Notes under the pieces: generated by a model | What the model saw: the letters and a program-made list of their open reading frames with translations, nothing else | Told to the model about the DNA's origin: nothing | Databases searched by the model: none | Part shown: piece by piece, positions 45,122 through 53,792 of the stretch | Position numbering within the stretch: the first letter of the stretch is position 1 | Layout of the letters: each line of letters opens with the position of its first letter | Translations under genes and position numbers: made by a program | Assembly: GCA_000719695.1 (NCBI GenBank) | Contig: JOHN01000002.1 | Span: forward strand, 124,001-188,000 | Length of the DNA stretch: 64,000 nucleotides | Direction: 5' to 3' | Origin: Streptomyces sp. NRRL F-6131 | GTDB taxonomy: Bacteria > Actinomycetota > Actinomycetes > Streptomycetales > Streptomycetaceae

Positions 45122-45718
45122 TCAGCCCCGCCGCGCGGGGCCCGGCGAACCGAGACTGAGCAGCGGCTCGACGCCCGCGGCCGGGGCGCCCGCCGAAGGG
45201 ACGGCCGCGGGCCGGGCCGCCGGGGCCGGGAGGGACGGCCGGCCGGCCGGGACCGGCGGGGCCGTGACGCCGCGCGTCAGCACGGAGCGGCCGACGGGGA
45301 CCAGGGCGAGGTGGACGACCGCGACGCCGACGACGGCGAGCAGGATGTGGTCGACGTTGAGCACGTGCCCGGGCGTCCAGGAGGAGAGGAACTCCAGTCC
45401 CGTGGCCAGCAGGGCCGAGGCGCCGGTCGTGCGCAGGAAGGACGGGAACCAGGGGGATCCGAGGCGTCCGCCGGCGAGCGGGAGGAGGACGCCGAGCGGG
45501 GCGAGCATCAGCAGTTCGCCGAGCAGTTGGCCCGCGGTGGAGGAGCGGAGCGAGGCCAGTGGCGTCAGGTTGGCGTCGTAGACCCAGGCCACCGGCAGTG
45601 GTCTGAGTACCAGCCAGCCCACCAGCAGCAGGTGGAGGGAGAGGCCGAGCAGTCCCACCGCCCGTAGTGGACGCCGGTAGCGCGGGACGGCCGTCGCCGG
45701 TCCGGTCTCGGTCCGCAC
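45122..45718 (-). CDS. VanZ-family membrane protein
   Basis: A 198-residue protein with four membrane segments (AVGLLGLSLHLLLVGWLVL, LLGELLMLAPLGVLLPLAG, ASALLATGLEFLSS and HILLAVVGVAVVHLALV) and the VanZ signature ANLTPL...EFLSSWTPGHVLNVDHIL. VanZ proteins can lower glycopeptide susceptibility, but most chromosomal members have no proven role. A proline/alanine-rich cytosolic C-terminal tail of about 55 residues follows. The GTG at 45718 has GAGGAA about 9 nt upstream. No van resistance genes are nearby. Confidence 0.88.
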   Translation of the reverse strand: MRTETGPATAVPRYRRPLRAVGLLGLSLHLLLVGWLVLRPLPVAWVYDANLTPLASLRSSTAGQLLGELLMLAPLGVLLPLAGGRLGSPWFPSFLRTTGASALLATGLEFLSSWTPGHVLNVDHILLAVVGVAVVHLALVPVGRSVLTRGVTAPPVPAGRPSLPAPAARPAAVPSAGAPAAGVEPLLSLGSPGPARRG

Positions 45719-45818
45719 GTCGGCACGTTCCTCGCGTGTCGTGGTGCCATCTCGCTGCACGGGGGAGAGGACGTGCACCGGCGGCGTGCCGGTTCCATGC
45801 CCGGTGTGAACTTTGCGC

Positions 45819-45852
45819 CGCACGCCGGGTGGGCGCCCCCACCCGGCGTGCG
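45819..45852 (-). terminator. Terminator of the afsQ1-afsQ2-lipoprotein operon
   Basis: A perfect 15-bp stem (45819-45833 with 45838-45852) around CGCC lies directly after the minus-strand lipoprotein stop at 45857. Confidence 0.85.
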
Positions 45853-45856
45853 ACGA

Positions 45857-46240
45857 CTAGCGGCAGGGCGGCGTGGTCGAGGCGGACGGCGACGGCAGCG
45901 CGCCGAAGACGTTCTCCGCCGGCGGTGTCGACGGTCCCGGGGCGGGCGCCGTCACGACCGGCGACCCCGCCGCGGGCGACGGCGACGTCGAGCCGGCCCG
46001 CGCGGAGGCCGTCCCGCCGCCGGGCACCGGCGCGGCGTGCGCCGGGACCTGCGGCGCCCCGGCGGCCGGGGCCGCCGCGGACGGTGTGCTCGGGGCCGTG
46101 GGTATCCGCGCCACCGTCGGGCAGGCGGTCCGGCTGGCCGGCGCGCCCGCGTCCACCGGGACGGCGGTCGGGCGGATGCCGCAGCCGGTGACCAGCACGG
46201 CCAGGCCCAGCAGCGCTGCGGCGGCGAACGGGCGTCTCAC
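45857..46240 (-). CDS. Small lipoprotein downstream of afsQ2
   Basis: A 127-residue protein with a signal peptide and lipobox LVTGC (cysteine near residue 20), followed by a proline/alanine/serine/threonine-rich low-complexity chain with only two more cysteines (TACPTV and the C-terminal PPCR). It is predicted to be attached to the outer membrane leaflet side of the cytoplasmic membrane. The GTG at 46240 overlaps the afsQ2 stop as GTGA, so it is coupled to the sensor kinase and might modulate it. I recall a lipoprotein gene at this place in S. coelicolor. Function unknown. Confidence 0.78.
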   Translation of the reverse strand: MRRPFAAAALLGLAVLVTGCGIRPTAVPVDAGAPASRTACPTVARIPTAPSTPSAAAPAAGAPQVPAHAAPVPGGGTASARAGSTSPSPAAGSPVVTAPAPGPSTPPAENVFGALPSPSASTTPPCR

Positions 46241-47751
46241 TGGGCACTCTCCTCGGAGGCGGGGTCGGTCGGCGGCGGGGGCGGCGGGGTCAGCGGCAGG
46301 GTCAGCGTGAACACCGCCCCCACCTCGCCGTTCGCGGCCGTGATGGACCCCCCGTGGATCTGCGCGTTCGCCATCGCGATGGACAGGCCGAGGCCGCTGC
46401 CCTCCGAGCGCGCCCGCCCCTTGTCGGCCTTGTAGAACCGGTCGAAGACGTGCGGCAGCACGTCCTCCGGGATGCCCGGCCCGCTGTCCGAGACCTCGAC
46501 GACCACGGTCTCCCCGTCCTGGCGCACCCGCACCCGCACCGGCGAGCCGCCGTGCTTGAGCGCGTTGCCGATCAGGTTGGCGAAGACGACGTCCAGCCGG
46601 CGCGGGTCGACCACCGCCAGGACCCCGCGCGGCGCGTCCACCTCCACCGCGTCGTACCAGGCCCGGCCGTCGATGCAGGACATGATCAGGTCCGCGATGT
46701 CCACCTCGTCGGCGACCAGCTTGGCGGTGCCGGCGTCGAAGCGGGTCACCTCCATGAGGTTCTCCACCAGGTCGGAGAGCCGACGGGTCTCGCTGACCAC
46801 GAGGCGCACGGCCGGTTCGATCATCGGGTCCAGCGACTCCGCCTCGTCCTCCAGGATGTCCGTCACGGCGGTCATCGCGGTCAGCGGGGTGCGCAGCTCG
46901 TGCGACATGTCGGCGACGAACCGCCGGCTCTGCGCTTCGCGCGCGCTCAGCTCCTCGACCTGCCCGTGCAGCGACTCCGCGGTCCGGTTGAAGGTCCGCG
47001 CCAGGTCGGCGAGTTCGTCCGAGCCCTCGACCTCCAGCCGGGTGTCCAGGTGGCCCTCGCCGAGCCGCCGGGCCGCGTCGCCGAGCCGCTTGACCGGCCG
47101 CAGCACCGTCGCCGACGCGGCCTGCGCCAGCAGCGCCGAGCCGATCAGCGCCAGCAGGGTGGCGATCGCCAGCGACCAGCCGAGCGTGTTGAGGTCGGCC
47201 CGCTCGTTCTCCAGCGACTTGAACATGTACGCCGTCGGACCCGTCGGCACCACCTTGGTGCCGCCGATGACGAACGGCCGGCCGTCGAGGTTCTGCCGCT
47301 GCCAGTACAGGTGGTAGGTGTACGGGTTGGACTCGGTGATCTCGCGCGGCTTGCCGACCGCGCTCTGCAGCGGGGTCGGCACGCCGGCGAGCGTGTACTG
47401 GGTCGGACTGGAGGAGGCGATGCAGTCCGGCAGCGCCGGATCCGCGACCACCACGTCGTAACTGAGCCCGGAACTGGCGACGGTGCTCGCCAGCACGGCC
47501 AGGTCCTCGCAGGTCGCGTTCAGCGGCAGGTTCGACACGTTGCGGCTGAGCGAGACCCGGAAGTCGTTGAGGGCGGTGTCCTGGGCCCGCTTCAGCACCG
47601 CGTCGCGGTTGAGCCAGTACGCGATGCCGGAGGCCGAGACGGCGGTGAGCAGCGCGACCGCGGCGAACACCGCGATCAGCCGCACGCGCAGCGAGCGCAG
47701 TCGGCGCCACGGGCCGGAGGAGAACCGGGCCGTCGTCTGTTGGTCAGTCAC
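46237..47751 (-). CDS. afsQ2: Sensor histidine kinase, AfsQ2-like
   Basis: A 504-residue membrane sensor kinase: first helix LIAVFAAVALLTAVSASGIA (about residues 26-45), an extracytoplasmic sensor of about 130 residues, second helix LAIATLLALIGSALLA (about 197), HAMP with VLRPVKRLGDAARRLGEG, phosphoacceptor DMSHELRTPL, and ATPase boxes NLIGNALKHG, DSGPGIPEDVL and GSGLGLSI. It lies downstream of the OmpR-type regulator and opposite a SigE-family sigma gene, the arrangement of afsQ1/afsQ2/sigQ, which adjusts antibiotic production and nitrogen response in S. coelicolor. The stimulus is unresolved. Confidence 0.88.
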   Translation of the reverse strand: MTDQQTTARFSSGPWRRLRSLRVRLIAVFAAVALLTAVSASGIAYWLNRDAVLKRAQDTALNDFRVSLSRNVSNLPLNATCEDLAVLASTVASSGLSYDVVVADPALPDCIASSSPTQYTLAGVPTPLQSAVGKPREITESNPYTYHLYWQRQNLDGRPFVIGGTKVVPTGPTAYMFKSLENERADLNTLGWSLAIATLLALIGSALLAQAASATVLRPVKRLGDAARRLGEGHLDTRLEVEGSDELADLARTFNRTAESLHGQVEELSAREAQSRRFVADMSHELRTPLTAMTAVTDILEDEAESLDPMIEPAVRLVVSETRRLSDLVENLMEVTRFDAGTAKLVADEVDIADLIMSCIDGRAWYDAVEVDAPRGVLAVVDPRRLDVVFANLIGNALKHGGSPVRVRVRQDGETVVVEVSDSGPGIPEDVLPHVFDRFYKADKGRARSEGSGLGLSIAMANAQIHGGSITAANGEVGAVFTLTLPLTPPPPPPTDPASEESAQ

Positions 47752-47841
47752 AGGAACCTGTCGTTACCGGAGTTCAGTGCGCGCGGCGGGATATCGCCGG
47801 CGCCGGACGGAAGGGGGCGGCGGGCACGTCGACGGTGCCGG

Positions 47842-48519
<678 letters not shown>

Positions 48520-48673
48520 GGCCTCATTCTGGCTCACCCGGAGCGGCGAATCACCCCCCACCGTCCGGCCGGCGCCCGCGCCCGTCCACCCGCCGTCGCG
48601 AGCGGGAACCGGAACCCTCGCCACCGGCGTCCGTCAACGGCGGGAGGGCGTCCGGGACGAAAGGCCCGGCCCT

Positions 48674-48689
48674 GTGACAGCCCTGTGAC
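48674..48689. promoter_or_regulatory. AfsQ1 binding box between afsQ1 and sigQ
   Basis: GTGAC (48674-48678), AGCCCT, GTGAC (48685-48689) fits the 16-bp direct-repeat consensus GTnAC-N6-GTnAC described for AfsQ1. It lies 155 nt upstream of afsQ1 and 125 nt upstream of sigQ and probably controls sigQ and autoregulation. Confidence 0.8.
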
Positions 48690-48813
48690 AGTCGACGGAC
48701 AGCGTCATCACAACCGGCGGGCAGGATTTTCGATGTCGCCGCAGGACAGCGGGCCAATCGGCCGGCAGCCCGGCGGCAACGGAACCGCTCGAACCGATCA
48801 GAGGGGGCGCACG

Positions 48814-49812
48814 ATGAACGCCACGCTTCAGACCCGGACCAACCCGGCTGTCCGCACCGCGCGTTCGTCAGCGACCGCCCACCGGAGCCGCTTCGAGGCC
48901 GGGACCGAGGAGACCTCCGGTGCCGTGGTCGTACGGGGGTGCGCACACAGCACCGGTGGGAACACTGCCGCACGCCGGGTGAGCGGCGGCGGCAGGACGG
49001 GGGAGCTGTACGGGATCGGCCGACGGGGGAACGCGGCCGACTCCGGCGGCACCTTGACGCTGCGGGGGATCCTCCCCGTCCGCGTCGAGGGCACGGACGC
49101 CCCGGGGGGGAACCGGGGCATCGGGGGGACCGGCCTGCGGAAGGCCGACTCGGGGGAGTCGGCCGGCCGCGAGGCCGCCGGTGCGACGCTGCTGCGGCTG
49201 AGCCCGGTGGCGGCGCCCGGCACCGAGCGGGCGACGGGCGGGGCGACGTCCACCGGGGCGCAGGGGGAGCGTCCCGAGGTCGCGGAGGACCACATCACGG
49301 AGTTCACCGCGTACGTGCGTGAGCGCCGCGCCTCCCTGTACGCCACCGCCTACCACCTGACCGGCGACCGCTACGAGGCCGAGGACCTGCTGCAGAGCGC
49401 GCTCTTCAGCACCTACCGCGCCTGGGGCCGGATCACCGACAAGGCCGCGGTGGGGGGCTACCTCCGCCGCACCATGACCAACCTGCACATCTCCGCCTGG
49501 CGGCGCCGCAAGGTCAACGAGTACCCGACCGAGGAGCTGCCGGAGACGGTCGGCGACACCGACGCGATGGGCGGCACCGAGCTGCGCGCCGTGCTCTGGC
49601 AGGCGCTGGCCAAGCTGCCGGAGAACCAGCGGACCATGCTGGTGCTCCGCTACTACGAGGGCAAGACCGACCCGGAGATCGCCGACGTGCTCGGCATCAG
49701 CGTCGGCACCGTCAAGAGCAGCATCTGGCGCGCGCTGCGCCGGCTGCGCGACGACGACCAGCTGAACACCTCGGGCGACACGCTCCGGGCCTTCGGCGAG
49801 CTGGTCGCGTAA
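48814..49812 (+). CDS. sigQ: SigE-family (group 4) RNA polymerase sigma factor, SigQ-like
   Basis: A 332-residue protein. The last about 170 residues are a typical SigE-family sigma factor: region 2 from about residue 163 (FTAYVRERRASLYATAYHL, YEAEDLLQSALFSTYRAW) and region 4 with LPENQRTMLVLRYYEGKTDP and ISVGTVKSSIWRALRRLR. The first about 158 residues are low-complexity, rich in Gly, Ala, Arg and Thr, without a recognisable domain. The ATG at 48814 follows GAGGGGGC. It is divergent from afsQ1 with an AfsQ1 box between, matching sigQ of S. coelicolor, which antagonises AfsQ-dependent activation there. Confidence 0.88.
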   Translation: MNATLQTRTNPAVRTARSSATAHRSRFEAGTEETSGAVVVRGCAHSTGGNTAARRVSGGGRTGELYGIGRRGNAADSGGTLTLRGILPVRVEGTDAPGGNRGIGGTGLRKADSGESAGREAAGATLLRLSPVAAPGTERATGGATSTGAQGERPEVAEDHITEFTAYVRERRASLYATAYHLTGDRYEAEDLLQSALFSTYRAWGRITDKAAVGGYLRRTMTNLHISAWRRRKVNEYPTEELPETVGDTDAMGGTELRAVLWQALAKLPENQRTMLVLRYYEGKTDPEIADVLGISVGTVKSSIWRALRRLRDDDQLNTSGDTLRAFGELVA

Positions 49813-49927
49813 CGCGACGGGGACAGGACTCCCGTCGGGGGACGGGTAGCAGGACGGACGCGGCACAGGTGGCGCCGGCTCGGGGGAGCGGCGGCACCGG
49901 GGGGAGCCGCGGACGTCCGGGGAAGGC

Positions 49928-49964
49928 GGCGGGCCCGGTGCGGGGGAGACGCACCGGGCCCGCC
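49928..49964. terminator. Bidirectional terminator after sigQ
   Basis: A perfect 15-bp stem, 49928-49942 with 49950-49964, around GGGGAGA, lies between sigQ and the convergent uridine kinase-like gene. The rest of 49813-50044 is GC-rich without other clear features. Confidence 0.85.
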
Positions 49965-50044
49965 GTTCCGCGTTCTCCGGGCGGTTCCCGCGGACGGTGC
50001 GGGTCGCGGGTCGCGGGACGGGGCCCGACGGGGAGCGGTGCCGG

Positions 50045-50683
50045 TCAGACCGCGGAGAGCTCGCCGGCCCGGGCGGCTGCGCGGATCCGCCGCTCGGCCT
50101 CGGGACCGGCGCACGGGCGGGCACCCAGCGCGACCTGCCGGCCGACGATGCCCCGCTCGGCCCGCATCAGCCGCCAGCCGCGCCGCACCAGCACCGGCAG
50201 CGACTTGCGGCCCTCGCGGACGTCCCGGCGCAGCCGCCACCAGGCGGTCGTCAGGGCCCCGTTGCGCAGGCACAGCGCGTCCCCGAGCAGCTCCTCGGCG
50301 GCGCAGTCGGCGGTGATCTCGGCGGCGAAGATGCCCTCGGCGACGAACGCGCCGGCCCCGTCGAGGTCCAGCACCCGGGTGGAGATCCGGCCGTTGTCCG
50401 GGATCGAGTACACCGGCACCTCGGCCCGGCCGGTGTCGCACAGGGCGCGGATCGCCGCGACGGCCTGCTCGCGGTGCCAGGCCAGCGGGGAGTCCCAGTC
50501 CACCGAGCCGTCGGGCAGCAGGGGGAGGCTGGGGTCGTCGCCGTCCTTGTAGAAGTCGTCGAGCTGGAGCACCGGAAGGCCGCTGCGCTCGGCGAGCGAG
50601 GACTTCCCCGATCCGGAGGGCCCGGAGAGCAGGACCACCCGGGCGCGGGCTATCGGCACAGGGTTCAGCGGGGAGTCACTCAC
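50045..50683 (-). CDS. Uridine kinase-like P-loop protein
   Basis: A 212-residue P-loop kinase of the uridine kinase type, which would phosphorylate uridine or cytidine to the monophosphate. Walker A is GPSGSGKSSLAE near residue 21, LQLDDFYKDGDD is the uridine-kinase substrate segment, and VDWDSPLAWHREQ and VFVAEGIFA-like (AFVAEGIFAAEI) segments follow. The GTG at 50683 follows a CAGACT -10-like box by 8 nt. It would act on imported or deaminated nucleosides, but no CTACGCGCGTAG operator is near it. Substrate is inferred. Confidence 0.8.
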   Translation of the reverse strand: MSDSPLNPVPIARARVVLLSGPSGSGKSSLAERSGLPVLQLDDFYKDGDDPSLPLLPDGSVDWDSPLAWHREQAVAAIRALCDTGRAEVPVYSIPDNGRISTRVLDLDGAGAFVAEGIFAAEITADCAAEELLGDALCLRNGALTTAWWRLRRDVREGRKSLPVLVRRGWRLMRAERGIVGRQVALGARPCAGPEAERRIRAAARAGELSAV

Positions 50684-50730
50684 GGGACACCAGTCTGACG
50701 CATCCGGGCCCGATGCCGAAACCCGGCGGA

Positions 50731-51141
50731 TCAGACCGTTCGCAACGACGCCGGATCGGTGAGCGCGGCGCGCACCATCGGCAGGTACCGGCTGTCGACC
50801 TGGAGGTACACCGGGTGATCGGCGCCGGGCGCCAGGTACGCGGTGGCGGCCCAGTCCTGGTCCTGCCAGGTGTCCGGCTCGGGCTCGTGGAAGGTGCCGC
50901 CGGCGGCCAGTTCGCGGCTCTCGGGGCCGCGCGAGGCGAAGGTGGCGCCCGGGGCGCCCGGGGCGATCCGCAGCCGTCCGTTGACGTAGCCGGGCCACCC
51001 GCCGGGGCCCTCGGCGCGGGCCGAGCAGGGGATCCGGACCGGCTGCCCGGCGGCCAGCCGGCGGCGGGCGCGGGCCACGTGCAGCGTGCGCAGGAATCCG
51101 TCCGCGAACAGCGCCATCAGCTCGCCGATCACTTCACCCAT
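50731..51141 (-). CDS. Hypothetical protein
   Basis: A 136-residue protein I do not recognise. It begins with a short amphipathic or weakly hydrophobic helix (MGEVIGELMALFADGFLRTL), then a beta-rich region with IPCSARAEGPGGWPGYVNGR and YLAPGADHPVYLQVDSRYL. The middle resembles membrane-attached DUF2550-like proteins only faintly. The ATG at 51141 is not preceded by an obvious ribosome-binding site. It lies 47 nt upstream of the uridine kinase-like gene on the same strand and may be cotranscribed with it. Confidence 0.65.
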   Translation of the reverse strand: MGEVIGELMALFADGFLRTLHVARARRRLAAGQPVRIPCSARAEGPGGWPGYVNGRLRIAPGAPGATFASRGPESRELAAGGTFHEPEPDTWQDQDWAATAYLAPGADHPVYLQVDSRYLPMVRAALTDPASLRTV

Positions 51142-51239
51142 GAGCCTCGTCCCCCTCGGTGCGCGGTGTCGCCCCAGTCTGCGCGGCGGCCCGTGGCCGC
51201 CGGCAGCGTCGAACGGCTCGATCCGGCGCGACGAAAGTC

Positions 51240-51278
51240 GACGGACCCGCGCCAGGGGGGGAGAGGCGCGGGTCCGTC
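51240..51278 (-). terminator. Hairpin terminator after the deoC operon
   Basis: GACGGACCCGCGCC (51240-51253) pairs perfectly with GGCGCGGGTCCGTC (51265-51278). A second weaker hairpin at about 51285-51321 precedes it in the direction of transcription. The remainder of 51142-51383 shows no gene. Confidence 0.8.
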
Positions 51279-51383
51279 CTGTGACCGTCCGGGCCCTGGG
51301 GGGGAGAGGGCACGGGGGACGGCCAGTCTGTGGAGTTGTCACCGACGCGGCCGCGGAGCGCGGCCGCCGTCGGCGTCGGACGG

Positions 51384-52286
51384 TCAGATACCCATCGGGT
51401 GCCAGACCGTCTTGGTCTCGAGGAACGAGAGTAGCCGGTCCGTTCCGGGCGCATTGGTCCAGTCCTGGGCGAACGGGTCCAGCTCCGGGCGGATCACCCT
51501 CTTCAGGGTATCCGCGGCCAGCGCTTCCAGCCCGCCCGCCGCGCCGGGACCGTCGGCGGCGATCGCGCCGGTGAGGTCCAGGGCGTTGACGTCCTGGTGC
51601 GAGGCCAGGGTCGGCGCGATGTCGGCGGTCCGGCCGGACAGGATGTTGACCACGCCGCCGGGGACGTCCGAGGTGGCCAGCACCTCGCCCAGGGACAGCG
51701 CGGGCAGCGGGGCGTCGGCCGCGGCCGCGACCACCACGGTGTTGCCGGTGGCGACGGCCGGGGCGATCACCGAGACCAGGCCGAGCAGCGAGTGCCCGTA
51801 GCCGGCCTGCGGGGCGACGATCCCGACCACGCCGGTCGGCTCCGGGGTGGAGAGGTTGAAGTACGGGCCGGCGACCGGGTTGGCGCCGCCCGCGATCTGG
51901 GCCACCTTGTCGGTCCAGCCCGCGTACCAGACCCAGCGGTCGATCGCCGCGTCCACCAGGGCGGCGGCCTTCTTCGCGCCGACGCCCTCGGAGAGCGCCA
52001 CCTCGGCGGCGAACTGCTCGCGCCGGCCCTGCAGCATCTCGGCGACCCGGTACAGCACCTGGCCGCGGTTGTACGCGGTGGTGCCGGCCCAGCCCTTGAC
52101 CGCCGCACGGGCGGCCACGACCGCGTCGCGGGCGTCCTTGCGGGTGCCGAGCGGCGCGTTGGCCAGCCACTCGCCCTTCGCGTCCGTCACCTCGTACACC
52201 CGCCCGCTCTCGGAGCGCGGGAACTTCCCGCCGACGTACAGCTTGTAGGTCTTGAGGACATCAAGACGGCTCACGACATCAGACAT
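51384..52286 (-). CDS. Aldehyde dehydrogenase-fold protein lacking catalytic residues
   Basis: A 300-residue protein related to the N-terminal NAD-binding half of aldehyde dehydrogenases (KLYVGGKFPRSESGRVYEV, YNRGQVLYRVAEML, PEPTGVVGIVAPQ). It contains no cysteine at all, the conserved PWNFP is replaced by APQAGYG, and the LELGGK glutamate region is lost. It ends where the catalytic domain would be completed, about 180-200 residues short of a full enzyme. The ATG at 52286 overlaps the active aldehyde dehydrogenase's stop by 8 nt, so it is coupled to it. It may be a structural partner rather than an enzyme. Confidence 0.85.
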   Translation of the reverse strand: MSDVVSRLDVLKTYKLYVGGKFPRSESGRVYEVTDAKGEWLANAPLGTRKDARDAVVAARAAVKGWAGTTAYNRGQVLYRVAEMLQGRREQFAAEVALSEGVGAKKAAALVDAAIDRWVWYAGWTDKVAQIAGGANPVAGPYFNLSTPEPTGVVGIVAPQAGYGHSLLGLVSVIAPAVATGNTVVVAAAADAPLPALSLGEVLATSDVPGGVVNILSGRTADIAPTLASHQDVNALDLTGAIAADGPGAAGGLEALAADTLKRVIRPELDPFAQDWTNAPGTDRLLSFLETKTVWHPMGI

Positions 52287-53787
52287 CGAGGTAGGCCTCC
52301 AGACCGTGCCGGCCACCCTCGCGGCCGTAACCCGACTCCTTGTAACCGCCGAACGGCGAGGTCGGGTCGAACTTGTTGAAGGTGTTGGCCCAGACCACGC
52401 CGGCCTTGAGCCTGTTGGCCATCCAGAGGATGCGCGAGCCCTTCTCCGTCCAGATGCCGGCGGAGAGGCCGTACGGGGTGTTGTTGGCCTTCTCGACCGC
52501 CTCGGCGGGCGTGCGGAAGGTCAGCACCGACAGCACCGGGCCGAAGATCTCCTCCTGGGCGATCCGGTGGGCCTGGCTGACGCCGGTGAACAGCGTCGGC
52601 CGGAACCAGAAGCCGGTGCCCGGCAGCTCGCAGGCGGGCGACCAGCGCTCGGCGCCCTCGGCCTCGCCGGCCTCGGTCAGCGCGGTGATCCGGGCCAGCT
52701 GCTCGGCCGAGTTGATCGCGCCGATGTCGGTGTTCTTGTCCAGCGGGTCGCCGACCCGCAGGGTGGCCATCCGGCGCTTCAGCGCGTCCAGCACCTCGTC
52801 CTGGACCGACTCCTGGACCAGCAGGCGCGAACCCGCGCAGCAGACGTGGCCCTGGTTGAAGAAGATGCCGTTGACGATGCCCTCGACCGCCTGGTCGATC
52901 GGCGCGTCGTCGAAGACGATGTTGGCCGCCTTGCCGCCCAGCTCCAGCGAGAGCTTCTTGCGGGTGCCGGCCACCTGCTTGGCGATCGCCCGGCCGACCG
53001 GCGTGGAGCCGGTGAAGGCGAGCTTGTTGACGTCCGGGTGCGCGGTGAGCGCCGCGCCGGTGCGGCCGTCGCCGGTGACGATGTTGACGACGCCCTTCGG
53101 CAGGCCCGCCTGGCGGCAGATCTCGGCGAAGCGCAGCGCGGTCAGCGGCGTGGTCTCGGCCGGCTTCAGCACGACCGTGTTGCCGGTGGCCAGCGCCGGG
53201 GCGATCTTCCACGCCAGCATCAGCAGCGGGAAGTTCCACGGGATGACCTGGCCGGCCACGCCCAGCGGCTTCGGGGCGGCGCCGAAGCCGGCGTAGTCCA
53301 GCTTGTCGGCCCAGCCCGCGTAGTAGAAGAAGTGCGCGGCGACCAGCGGCAGGTCGACGTCGCGGGTCTCGCGGATCGGCTTGCCGTTGTCGATCGACTC
53401 CAGCACGGCCAGCTCGCGGCTGCGCTCCTGGATGATCCGGGCGATCCGGAACAGGTACTTGGCGCGCTCGCTGCCGGGCAGGGCCGACCAGTCGGCGAAG
53501 GCCGCACGGGCGGCGGCGACCGCGCGGTCGACGTCCTCGGGGGTGCCCTGGGCGAACTCGGCGAGCACCTCCTCGGTGGCCGGGTTGACCGTCTTCAGCG
53601 CCTCGCTGCCGGAGGAGTCGACGAACGCGCCGCCGATGAAGTGGCCGTAGGAGCTGGCGATGTCGCCGGCCGCGGCGGGCGACTCGGGGGCCGGGGCGTA
53701 GCTGAAGAGCCCGCCCGCCGGCTTGTCGGCCGGCGCGGCCTGCGGCGCGGCCACGGGCTCGTCGGTCTTCTTGGTGTTCTTGGCCAT
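52279..53787 (-). CDS. NAD(P)-dependent aldehyde dehydrogenase
   Basis: A 502-residue full-length aldehyde dehydrogenase with the oxyanion asparagine in VIPWNFPLLML, LSLELGGKAANIVF (general base Glu), and the nucleophile in FFNQGHVCCAGSRL. A 45-residue alanine/proline-rich N-terminal extension precedes the enzyme. It starts 5 nt after deoC, so it probably oxidises the acetaldehyde that DeoC releases from deoxyribose-5-phosphate to acetate. No strong ribosome-binding site is seen before the ATG at 53787, suggesting coupling to deoC. The inactive paralogue follows. Confidence 0.93.
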   Translation of the reverse strand: MAKNTKKTDEPVAAPQAAPADKPAGGLFSYAPAPESPAAAGDIASSYGHFIGGAFVDSSGSEALKTVNPATEEVLAEFAQGTPEDVDRAVAAARAAFADWSALPGSERAKYLFRIARIIQERSRELAVLESIDNGKPIRETRDVDLPLVAAHFFYYAGWADKLDYAGFGAAPKPLGVAGQVIPWNFPLLMLAWKIAPALATGNTVVLKPAETTPLTALRFAEICRQAGLPKGVVNIVTGDGRTGAALTAHPDVNKLAFTGSTPVGRAIAKQVAGTRKKLSLELGGKAANIVFDDAPIDQAVEGIVNGIFFNQGHVCCAGSRLLVQESVQDEVLDALKRRMATLRVGDPLDKNTDIGAINSAEQLARITALTEAGEAEGAERWSPACELPGTGFWFRPTLFTGVSQAHRIAQEEIFGPVLSVLTFRTPAEAVEKANNTPYGLSAGIWTEKGSRILWMANRLKAGVVWANTFNKFDPTSPFGGYKESGYGREGGRHGLEAYLDV

Positions 53788-53792
53788 GATTC

